Assembly: GCA_905204385.1 (NCBI GenBank)
Contig: CAJKZL010000247.1
Span: forward strand, 1 to 5,508
Source of the DNA: an uncultured Odoribacter sp.
Lineage (GTDB): Bacteria; Bacteroidota; Bacteroidia; Bacteroidales; Marinifilaceae
Reading direction: 5' to 3'
DNA: 5,508 nt
Positions 1-5,508 of this stretch are shown piece by piece (within the stretch, counting starts at the first letter, position 1; each line of letters starts with the position of its first letter). Below the pieces are notes generated by a model that saw nothing but the letters and a program-made list of their open reading frames with translations, was not told where the DNA came from and did no database searches. The position numbers and the translations under genes were made by a program.

Positions 1-3000
1 GCCTCGCCGACTCCTTACTATTGGTCCACAAACGGCTACGGCTTCATGTGGTACACTTTCAAACAGGGAAAATATGATTTCGGCGCTGCTGAAAAGGGTA
101 CGGTAAAACTACCCCACGATACAGACTATCTGGATGCTTTCTACATGGTCAGCGACGGCCCTGTCGCCCTGTTGAACGATTTCTACCAACTGACCGGCAA
201 CCCGGTACTGCTGCCCAAGTTCGGATTCTATCAGGGACACTTGAACGCTTACAACCGCGACTATTGGGTGGAAGACGAAAAAGGCATCCTGTTCGAAGAC
301 GGCAAACGCTACAAGGAAAGCCAGAAAGACAATGGCGGCATCAAAGAATCACTGAATGGTGAAAAAAATAATTACCAGTTTTCAGCCCGTGCCGTGATCG
401 ACCGTTATAAAAATCACGATATGCCCTTAGGCTGGATTCTGCCTAATGACGGCTACGGTGCAGGTTATGGCCAAACGGAAACGTTAGACGGTAATATACA
501 GAACCTGAAAAATCTGGGAGATTATGCCCGTCGACACGGCGTACAGATCGGCTTATGGACACAGTCCGCTTTGCATCCCAAACCGGAAGTCAGCGCTTTA
601 TTGCAAAGAGATATCGTCAAGGAAGTCAGAGATGCCGGAGTGCGTGTACTGAAAACCGACGTTGCCTGGGTAGGAGCAGGGTATTCCTTCGGTTTAAACG
701 GTGTATCCGATGTAGGGCATATCATGCCTTATTACGGAAATGATAGCCGGCCTTTCATCATATCCCTCGACGGCTGGGCCGGTACTCAGCGCTATGCAGG
801 CATTTGGTCCGGTGACCAAACCGGAGGAGTCTGGGAATATATCCGTTTCCATATACCGACTTATATCGGTTCAGGCCTTTCAGGACAACCCAACATCACC
901 TCCGATATGGACGGAATCTTCGGCGGACGGAATCTGGTCATCAATACCCGCGACTTCCAATGGAAAGCCTTCACCCCCATGCAACTGAACATGGATGGTT
1001 GGGGTTCCAACGAAAAATATCCCCACGCTTTGGGAGAACCGGCAACTTCCATCAACCGCTGGTATCTGAAACTGAAATCAGAAATCATGCCTTATGCCTA
1101 CAGTATCGCCAAAGAAGCTGTGGACGGATTACCCATGATCAGGGCCATGTTCCTGGAATACCCCAATGCCTATACGCTCGGAAAAGCAACACAATATCAG
1201 TTCATGTACGGACCTTATTTCCTCGTAGCTCCGATCTACCAGGCTACCCGGTCCGACGAAAAAGGCAATGATATCCGCAACGGCATCTATCTGCCCGAAG
1301 GCAACTGGATCGATTATTTCACCGGAGACAAATATGAAGGCAACCGCATACTGAACAATTTCGCTGCTCCTTTGTGGAAATTACCTGTTTTTGTAAAAAA
1401 CGGAGCTATTATTCCATTGACGAATCCTAATAATAATGTCACTGAAATAAACAACAATCTACGGATTTATGAACTCTATCCCGAAGGCAATTCTGCGTTC
1501 ACCGAGTATGACGACGACGGAAATACCGAAGCCTATAAAACAGGGCAGGGAGCGACCACTTTGATCGAATCAAAGGTGGATGCAAAAAATAATGTACAAG
1601 TAGTCGTTCACCCTACTCAGGGAAATTTCGAGGGATTCACAAAGGAAAAAGCAACGGAATTTAGAGTTAATGTCACCGCTAAACCGAAAAAAATAACGGC
1701 CAAAATCGGAAAAGATAAAATAAAACTGACAGAAGTACAGACAAAAGACGACTTCCTGAAACGGGAAAATGTATATTTCTACGATGCTTCGCCTAATCTG
1801 AACCGATTTGCAACCCCGGGAAGTGACTTTGAAAAAGAGGTGATCACTAAAAATCCCCAATTATTGGTGAAATTAGCTTCCACAGATATTACTGCCGCTC
1901 CTACTACGCTGAGCATCGAAGGGTTTGTTTTCGCACCTACCGATAAATACAGAACGAGTAGCGGGCAACTGACAGCCCCTCAAGCTCAAATTACGGACGA
2001 AAATACAGAAGCTTATACCTTAAAACCCACGTGGAATAAAGTAGAAAATGCAGACTTCTACGAAATAGCATTCAACGATATGCTTTATTCTACGATTACA
2101 GCTACGGAACTCTTATTTGAAGACCTGAAAGCAGAAACCCCTTACAGCTTTAAAATCAGAGCGGTCAATAAAGACGGATATTCCGAATGGGCAACATTCG
2201 GCGCCACCACCAAAGCCAATCCATTGGAATTCGCTCTCCAGGGAATTATCGGTGAAACCACCGCAGAAAACCAAGGAGGTCAGAAAGTCAATAAATTATT
2301 CGACTATGACGAAAACAACACCTGGCATACCAAATACGGAGTCAACTCTGTACCTTTTGAATTGACGATGGACCTCAGAACCATCAATCAACTGGATAAG
2401 TTCCATTACCTGCCCCGCACGGATGCCGGCAACGGTACAATCCTCCAGGGAACCGTATCCTACAGCATGGATAAAGAAAACTGGACAGAAGCAGGAGCGT
2501 TCGATTGGGCAAGGAACAATGAAGTGAAAATATTCTCTTTCAAAGATCGTCCGACTGCGCGCTACATCAAACTCTCCGGCACTTCGGCATTGGGAGGATA
2601 TGGTTCCGGCAGGGAGTTATATGTGTTCAAAGTACCCGGTACCGAAAGTTACCGTCCGGGAGACATCAACAATGATCGTCTGATCGATATGAACGATTTC
2701 ACTTCGTATATGAACTACACCGGTCTGCGCCAGGGCGATGCGGATTTCGAAGGATACGTAAGCAACGGCGATATCAACCGTAACGGCCTGATCGATGCTT
2801 ATGACATTTCAGTAGTCGCTACCCAGCTAAAAGGAGGAGTAGGGAAAAAGAAAACCGAAAGAGTGGAAGGCTCCCTGAAAATCAGCACGGCAAAACAAAA
2901 CTACAATAAAGATGAAATCATTGAAGTGCGGGTGAAAGGGGACAACCTTAAAGCCGTAAATGCAATTAGCTTCGCTCTTCCTTACAATCAACAGGATTAT

Positions 3001-3243
3001 GAATTCGTAGGCGTGGAATTGCAAAATATGAAGGAGATGGAAAACTTAACTAACGACCGGCTTCATACCAATGGAGTGAAAGCCGTCTATCCCACTTTCG
3101 TAAACCTGGGCGATAAAGAAACGCTGGAAGGCTCGGAAAATCTTTTCATCCTGAAGTTCAAAGCTAAACGGAAATTAAAATTCGATCTGAAAGCCATAGA
3201 TGGCCTGCTCGTCGACAAGCAACTCCATACGCATAAATTTTAA
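1..3243 (+). CDS. GH31 glycoside hydrolase, probable alpha-N-acetylgalactosaminidase type, with FN3, CBM32-like, dockerin and cohesin-like modules (5' partial)
   Basis: The frame is open from base 1, so the ATG at 46 is internal; 1080 residues are visible (numbered from base 1) and the N terminus with any signal peptide is missing. Residues 1-70 end the GH31 N-terminal beta-sandwich (PYYWSTNGYG). The barrel follows to about 385: predicted nucleophile D220 in VLKTDVAWVG, acid/base D272 in RYAGIWSGDQ, then GLSGQPNITSDMDGIFGG. C-terminal beta domains run to about 640, FN3 about 656-739, F5/8 type C/CBM32-like about 745-880 (DENNTWHTKYG), dockerin about 885-943, cohesin-like beta domain about 957-1078. 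The nucleophile motif differs from the usual GH31 WxDMNE and, from memory, matches the GH31 group that releases alpha-GalNAc from mucin-type O-glycans. GH31 membership is firm; substrate is inference, and another alpha-glycoside is possible. Likely secreted or surface-exposed. The gene ends at its own terminator. Confidence 0.93.
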   Translation, partial: ASPTPYYWSTNGYGFMWYTFKQGKYDFGAAEKGTVKLPHDTDYLDAFYMVSDGPVALLNDFYQLTGNPVLLPKFGFYQGHLNAYNRDYWVEDEKGILFEDGKRYKESQKDNGGIKESLNGEKNNYQFSARAVIDRYKNHDMPLGWILPNDGYGAGYGQTETLDGNIQNLKNLGDYARRHGVQIGLWTQSALHPKPEVSALLQRDIVKEVRDAGVRVLKTDVAWVGAGYSFGLNGVSDVGHIMPYYGNDSRPFIISLDGWAGTQRYAGIWSGDQTGGVWEYIRFHIPTYIGSGLSGQPNITSDMDGIFGGRNLVINTRDFQWKAFTPMQLNMDGWGSNEKYPHALGEPATSINRWYLKLKSEIMPYAYSIAKEAVDGLPMIRAMFLEYPNAYTLGKATQYQFMYGPYFLVAPIYQATRSDEKGNDIRNGIYLPEGNWIDYFTGDKYEGNRILNNFAAPLWKLPVFVKNGAIIPLTNPNNNVTEINNNLRIYELYPEGNSAFTEYDDDGNTEAYKTGQGATTLIESKVDAKNNVQVVVHPTQGNFEGFTKEKATEFRVNVTAKPKKITAKIGKDKIKLTEVQTKDDFLKRENVYFYDASPNLNRFATPGSDFEKEVITKNPQLLVKLASTDITAAPTTLSIEGFVFAPTDKYRTSSGQLTAPQAQITDENTEAYTLKPTWNKVENADFYEIAFNDMLYSTITATELLFEDLKAETPYSFKIRAVNKDGYSEWATFGATTKANPLEFALQGIIGETTAENQGGQKVNKLFDYDENNTWHTKYGVNSVPFELTMDLRTINQLDKFHYLPRTDAGNGTILQGTVSYSMDKENWTEAGAFDWARNNEVKIFSFKDRPTARYIKLSGTSALGGYGSGRELYVFKVPGTESYRPGDINNDRLIDMNDFTSYMNYTGLRQGDADFEGYVSNGDINRNGLIDAYDISVVATQLKGGVGKKKTERVEGSLKISTAKQNYNKDEIIEVRVKGDNLKAVNAISFALPYNQQDYEFVGVELQNMKEMENLTNDRLHTNGVKAVYPTFVNLGDKETLEGSENLFILKFKAKRKLKFDLKAIDGLLVDKQLHTHKF
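2653..2835 (+). other. Dockerin module inside the GH31 gene
   Basis: Two EF-hand-like calcium loops fit the dockerin pattern D-x-N-x-[DN]-x3-D-x2-D without a missing ligand. The first uses D888, N890, D892, D896 and D899 (GDINNDRLIDMND). The second uses D924, N926, N928, D932 and D935 (GDINRNGLIDAYD). Dockerins bind cohesin modules and hold enzymes in complexes. The residues between the loops are somewhat longer than in classical clostridial dockerins. Confidence 0.85.
2869..3234 (+). other. C-terminal cohesin-like beta domain inside the GH31 gene
   Basis: About 120 residues after the dockerin start with SLKISTAKQNYNKDEIIEV and continue with NLKAVNAISFALPY and ENLFILKFKAK. The alternating hydrophobic strands, the NL-x-AVNAISFALPY segment and the late strand LFILKFKAK resemble cohesin/carbohydrate-binding-type beta sandwiches. 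The assignment is by strand pattern only. It could instead be an unrelated Ig-like domain. No type IX secretion sorting domain is evident at the C terminus. Confidence 0.5.
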
Positions 3244-3263
3244 TATCCGCAATATCTATTCCT

Positions 3264-3300
3264 GAGATTGTCCTGCTTTTACAGGACAATCTCTTTTTTT
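3264..3300 (+). terminator. Rho-independent terminator of the GH31 gene
   Basis: A perfect 12-bp stem, GAGATTGTCCTG (3264-3275) and CAGGACAATCTC (3282-3293), closes a 6-base loop and is followed at once by seven T (3294-3300). It starts 20 bases after the GH31 stop codon. On the minus strand the same hairpin has no following U run, so it should work mainly for the plus-strand gene, although the convergent minus-strand gene ends only 9 bases from the T tract. Confidence 0.93.
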
Positions 3301-3309
3301 ACCTTTTAC

Positions 3310-3849
3310 TCAACGGATTTCAGCTTTAATTACCTGAAGAATTTCATCGGCCTTCAAATCAGAACCGATATAAAGGGAAAGAATTTTTTTAGCCAATACA
3401 CCGGCATTTTCACCGGCATCACAAGCCGCTGCAGCACTGTTGATCAAAGCAATAACACTGTCTTTAAAATTAGTGGCCGCCGACCAGGCCGCATCACTGA
3501 GATACAATTGCTGAGAAAGATTGTATTCATATTCCTGCCGGATTTCATTCAATAAAGCCAATTGATACTCTTTCACGTTCAAAGCAACCGAGAGTGTCCG
3601 GGGAATCAAGGAATCCGGTTTCAAACGCTCTATCAACAGGATAATCCGCTCATAGGCCAGTAGTTTTAAATGAATCAGGGTTCGGGCCGAACCGTTAGCT
3701 TCTTCCTGTTTTTCCCCCGACGAGACGGTAGCCTGCCGGACATACTTATGAACATAAATGTCAAACAAGGCCACCGCTTTACGCACCAAAGGATAGAACA
3801 ATATCGCAACCAACAGAAAAGCAATTAACAAATAATAGACGGGATTCAT
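3310..3849 (-). CDS. Single-pass membrane-anchored protein resembling the DUF7935 family, function unknown
   Basis: This encodes 179 residues starting MNPVYYLLIAFLLVAILFYP and ending QVIKAEIR. Residues about 4-24 are one strongly hydrophobic segment, followed by basic residues and a soluble, mostly helical domain that probably lies in the cytoplasm. The core LKLLAYERIILLIERLKP and EIRQEYEYNLSQQLYLSD matches what I recall of DUF7935, a Bacteroidetes family without a known function. I see no catalytic motif. An in-frame ATG at 3936 would add 29 residues, but the start at 3849 is preferred. It puts the membrane segment at the N terminus, and a consensus -7 promoter element (3871-3878) would lie inside the longer frame. 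The gene is convergent with the GH31 gene and divergent from tnaA, so it is probably transcribed alone. Confidence 0.88.
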   Translation of the reverse strand: MNPVYYLLIAFLLVAILFYPLVRKAVALFDIYVHKYVRQATVSSGEKQEEANGSARTLIHLKLLAYERIILLIERLKPDSLIPRTLSVALNVKEYQLALLNEIRQEYEYNLSQQLYLSDAAWSAATNFKDSVIALINSAAAACDAGENAGVLAKKILSLYIGSDLKADEILQVIKAEIR

Positions 3850-3870
3850 AAGTTTCAAATTTTTCCGGAG

Positions 3871-3878
3871 CAAATATA
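3871..3878 (-). promoter_or_regulatory. Probable -7 promoter element of the DUF7935-like gene
   Basis: On the minus strand this reads TATATTTG followed by C, a full match to the Bacteroidetes -7 consensus TAnnTTTG. It lies 21 bases before the ATG at 3849, which would leave a 5' leader of about 15 bases that is A/T-rich with no Shine-Dalgarno sequence, normal for this phylum. No clear TTTG -33 element is seen at the expected distance, so strength is uncertain. Confidence 0.6.
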
Positions 3879-3901
3879 GGACAAATATTGAAATATTTTT
3901 A

Positions 3902-3909
3902 TAAGTTTG
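3902..3909 (+). promoter_or_regulatory. Candidate distal -7 promoter element for tnaA
   Basis: TAAGTTTG followed by C fits TAnnTTTG exactly and points toward tnaA. It has no good TTTG at the -33 position and would give a leader of about 300 bases. A second candidate, TATCCTTG at 4115-4122, has one mismatch and would leave a leader of about 80 bases; its nearest upstream TTG-type element (GTTG, 4088-4091) is spaced a little too far away. I cannot choose between them from sequence. Confidence 0.3.
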
Positions 3910-3948
3910 CAATCGTATGCAGACAAGGTCTAACATATTACCCTTGAA

Positions 3949-3976
3949 CCGGATTTTTTTAAATATAAAAAAACGG
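3949..3976. repeat. A/T-rich inverted repeat flanked by CCG/CGG
   Basis: CCG (3949-3951) and a run of seven T plus A (3954-3961) are mirrored by T plus seven A (3966-3973) and CGG (3974-3976), with a two-base GA bulge and a 4-base loop. It is not followed by a T run, so it is not a classical terminator in the plus direction. It could be a curved or easily melted upstream element, or a protein-binding site. Confidence 0.5.
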
Positions 3977-3978
3977 GA

Positions 3979-3999
3979 TGAGTTTAACTATTGAACTCA
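3979..3999. repeat. Near-perfect dyad, possible operator for a dimeric regulator
   Basis: TGAGTTTAA (3979-3987) and TTGAACTCA (3991-3999) are inverted copies around a CTA centre, with one mismatch that becomes a G-U pair in RNA. The total span of 21 bases is the size expected for a helix-turn-helix dimer site. It lies about 100 bases upstream of the minus-strand promoter element and about 210 upstream of the tnaA start, so it could serve either gene. Confidence 0.45.
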
Positions 4000-4179
4000 C
4001 TACGCCTGTCATTATTATACTTCTATCAGGTAAAAAATCACTTATAAAATTACAAATTCCCGGAGGGTTCTGCTGAACGATCCTGATGTTGCGATGAATT
4101 ACAAGTACCGGCTATATCCTTGCAAACGATATTGACCGTGTAAATGCGATCCCACAGCTCAGACCCTGTTGTGAGGAAC

Positions 4180-4266
4180 TTTCCGGATCATCACTAAAAT
4201 TCATAAATTATGGAATTACCATTCGCTGAATCATTCCGGATTAAAATGGTAGAAACCATCCGGAAA
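4180..4266 (+). promoter_or_regulatory. TTTCCGGAT inverted repeats surrounding the tnaA start codon
   Basis: TTTCCGGAT (4180-4188) is complementary over 9 bases to ATCCGGAAA (4258-4266), and an intermediate copy TTCCGGAT (4234-4241) is complementary to the same downstream arm over 8 bases. The tnaA ATG at 4210 lies in the larger loop. A further local stem, ATGGT/ACCAT (4246-4250, 4255-4259), sits inside the shorter hairpin. The two downstream copies fall in codons 9-19, and the core TCCGGA is itself palindromic, so chance and coding constraint are real alternatives. Confidence 0.3.
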
Positions 4267-5508
4267 AGTACACGGGAAGAACGTGAACAATGGATAAAAG
4301 AAGCTAAGTACAATCTGTTCAATCTGAAAAGCGACCAGGTTTTCATCGACTTACTCACCGACTCCGGCACGGGAGCCATGAGCGATAAACAATGGGCGGA
4401 GCTTATGCTGGGAGACGAGAGTTATGCCGGAGCACGCTCTTATTATAAGATGAAAAATGCCATAAAAGAAATCCTGGGCTTCGATTATTTTTTACCGACT
4501 CATCAGGGACGGGCCGCAGAAAATGTACTCTATTCCACCATCATCAAGGAAGGAGACGTCCTGCCAGGCAATTCCCATTTCGACACCACCAAAGGTCATA
4601 TCGAATTCCGTAAGGCATTGGCCATAGACTGTACCATCGACGAAGCCGCCGACACTCAGCTCGAAATTCCGTTTAAAGGCAATATGGACCCGGCCAAACT
4701 CGAAGCAGTATTGAAAAAGTATCCCCGCGAAAAAATACCGGCAGTCGTATTGACGATCACCAATAATACGGCAGGAGGCCAACCTGTTTCTATGGAAAAC
4801 ATCCGTGAAGTATCGGCTCTATGCAAAAAATATGGGGTGAATCTGCAAATCGACTCTGCTCGTTTTGCTGAGAATGCATACTTTATCAAAACCCGCGAAA
4901 AGGGATATGAAAACAAGACTATTAAGGAAATTGTGAAGGAAAAGTTTTCTTATGCCGACATCATGACCATGTCGTCCAAAAAAGATGCCATTGTGAATAT
5001 GGGCGGCTTTGTGGCCTTCAAGAATGAAGAACTATGGAAAAAATGCCAGATGTTTTGTATCATGAACGAAGGTTTTATCACCTATGGCGGAATGTCCGGA
5101 CGCGATATGAATGCTCTGGCCCAGGGATTGGACGAAGGCACGGAGTTCGATTACCTTGAAACCCGAATCAGACAAGTGGAGTACCTTGGAAGCAGATTGG
5201 ACGACTACGGCATTCCCTATCAACGCCCTGCAGGAGGTCACGCCATTTTCGTGGACGCCAAGAAAGTACTGACTCACGTTCCTAAAGAGGAATTTATCGC
5301 ACAAACCCTCGGAGTGGAATTATACCTGGAAGCAGGAATACGAGGAGTGGAAATCGGATCGATATTGGCGGACCGCGATCCGGTGACGCGTGAAAACCGC
5401 TATCCCCGTCTGGAATTATTGCGGTTGGCTATTCCACGCCGTACCTATACCAATAACCATATGGACGTCATTGCAGCCGCATTGAAAAATGTTTACGCCC
5501 GACGGGAA
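4210..5508 (+). CDS. tnaA: Tryptophanase (tryptophan indole-lyase), 3' partial
   Basis: This PLP enzyme splits L-tryptophan into indole, pyruvate and ammonia in the cytoplasm. 433 codons are visible; the frame stays open to the window end, and about 25-30 residues should follow, judged by the usual 456-471 residue length of the beta-eliminating lyase family. The start MELPFAESFRIKMVE is the usual Bacteroidales N terminus. The PLP-binding lysine is K258 in TMSSKKDAIVNMGG. THQGRAAEN, DSARFAENAYF and the PAGGHAIFVDA stretch are also family signatures. D125 (SHFDTTKGH) and I382 (RGVEIGS) match tryptophanase rather than tyrosine phenol-lyase, which has Thr and Arg there. The C-terminal His that also separates the two lies beyond the window. 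There is no TnaC-type leader peptide with Trp upstream. No tnaB permease is visible in the window. Identification is strong. Confidence 0.96.
   Translation, partial: MELPFAESFRIKMVETIRKSTREEREQWIKEAKYNLFNLKSDQVFIDLLTDSGTGAMSDKQWAELMLGDESYAGARSYYKMKNAIKEILGFDYFLPTHQGRAAENVLYSTIIKEGDVLPGNSHFDTTKGHIEFRKALAIDCTIDEAADTQLEIPFKGNMDPAKLEAVLKKYPREKIPAVVLTITNNTAGGQPVSMENIREVSALCKKYGVNLQIDSARFAENAYFIKTREKGYENKTIKEIVKEKFSYADIMTMSSKKDAIVNMGGFVAFKNEELWKKCQMFCIMNEGFITYGGMSGRDMNALAQGLDEGTEFDYLETRIRQVEYLGSRLDDYGIPYQRPAGGHAIFVDAKKVLTHVPKEEFIAQTLGVELYLEAGIRGVEIGSILADRDPVTRENRYPRLELLRLAIPRRTYTNNHMDVIAAALKNVYARRE

Larger units (their letters stand above)
3850..4209. other. Divergent intergenic region between the DUF7935-like gene and tnaA
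   Basis: These 360 bases hold no convincing gene. The first 100 are A/T-rich and contain the minus-strand promoter. Bases 3949-3999 contain two adjacent dyads. The remainder (4000-4209) is a more mixed leader ending in TAAAATTCATAAATT just before the tnaA ATG, without a Shine-Dalgarno sequence. Two tiny plus-strand frames exist (3917-3994, 25 codons; 4094-4135, 13 codons), neither with a convincing ribosome binding site in place. There is no TGG codon in any plus-strand frame before the tnaA start. I see no tRNA or known riboswitch. Confidence 0.75.

Noticed and set aside
46..48. ATG at 46 as the start of the GH31 gene
   Set aside because: The frame is open to base 1 and its first codons encode PYYWSTNGYG, a normal internal part of the GH31 N-terminal domain, so the gene starts outside the window.
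1570..1860. Open frames on the minus strand inside the GH31 gene
   Set aside because: They are antisense to a clearly coding, domain-bearing frame and encode nothing recognisable.
3264..3300. Bidirectional terminator serving both convergent genes
   Set aside because: On the minus strand the hairpin is followed by mixed sequence and no U run, so only plus-strand termination is supported.
3850..3936. 29-residue N-terminal extension of the minus-strand gene from the ATG at 3936
   Set aside because: The extension would push the membrane segment inward and would contain the consensus -7 element at 3871-3878.
4011..4023. TTATTATAC as a sigma70-like -10 box for tnaA
   Set aside because: The Bacteroidetes primary sigma factor uses TAnnTTTG, and this stretch fits that pattern poorly (two mismatches).
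4094..4135. 13-codon frame MNYKYRLYPCKRY with a GGAGGG sequence at 4062-4067
   Set aside because: The purine-rich sequence is about 26 bases before the ATG, too far to act as a ribosome binding site, and Bacteroidales rarely rely on one. Nothing else supports translation.
4210..5508. Tyrosine phenol-lyase as identity of the lyase
   Set aside because: D125 and I382 are at positions where tyrosine phenol-lyase has Thr and Arg, and the overall sequence follows Bacteroidales tryptophanase.

Overview
The window looks like a chromosomal segment of a gut-type Bacteroidales bacterium. Three things point there: a multidomain glycoside hydrolase of the mucin or host-glycan type, a tryptophanase close to those I remember from Bacteroides, and a small membrane-anchored protein of a Bacteroidetes-only family. 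Upstream regions carry TAnnTTTG-type -7 elements and A/T-rich leaders without Shine-Dalgarno sequences, as is usual in this phylum. Genus cannot be fixed from the sequence alone.

Layout. Bases 1-3243 (+) are the 3' part of a large secreted-type GH31 enzyme whose start lies outside the window. It runs from the end of the GH31 N-terminal beta-sandwich through the catalytic barrel, C-terminal beta domains, a fibronectin type III domain, an F5/8 type C (CBM32-like) domain and a dockerin with two intact calcium loops, to a C-terminal cohesin-like beta domain. A strong intrinsic terminator (3264-3300) follows. Bases 3849-3310 (-) encode a 179-residue single-pass membrane protein resembling the uncharacterised DUF7935 family, convergent with the GH31 gene. 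Bases 3850-4209 are a 360-bp divergent intergenic region. It has a good -7 box for the minus-strand gene, a weaker set of candidates for the plus strand, and two adjacent dyads. Bases 4210-5508 (+) are tryptophanase (tnaA), complete at the 5' end and cut by the window edge about 25-30 residues before its expected C terminus.

How the genes relate. They do not form one operon: the GH31 gene ends at its own terminator and the other two are divergently transcribed. The GH31 enzyme probably works on glycans at the cell surface or outside it. Tryptophanase is cytoplasmic and turns tryptophan into indole, pyruvate and ammonia. No functional link between them can be read from the sequence.

No clear-cut new system is visible. 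The points most worth checking are the dockerin plus cohesin-like tail on a non-cellulosomal Bacteroidales enzyme, the divergent GH31 nucleophile motif that suggests alpha-N-acetylgalactosaminidase activity, and the tnaA leader. That leader has no Trp codon in any plus-strand frame, so it cannot work like E. coli tnaC, yet it has structured elements around the start codon.
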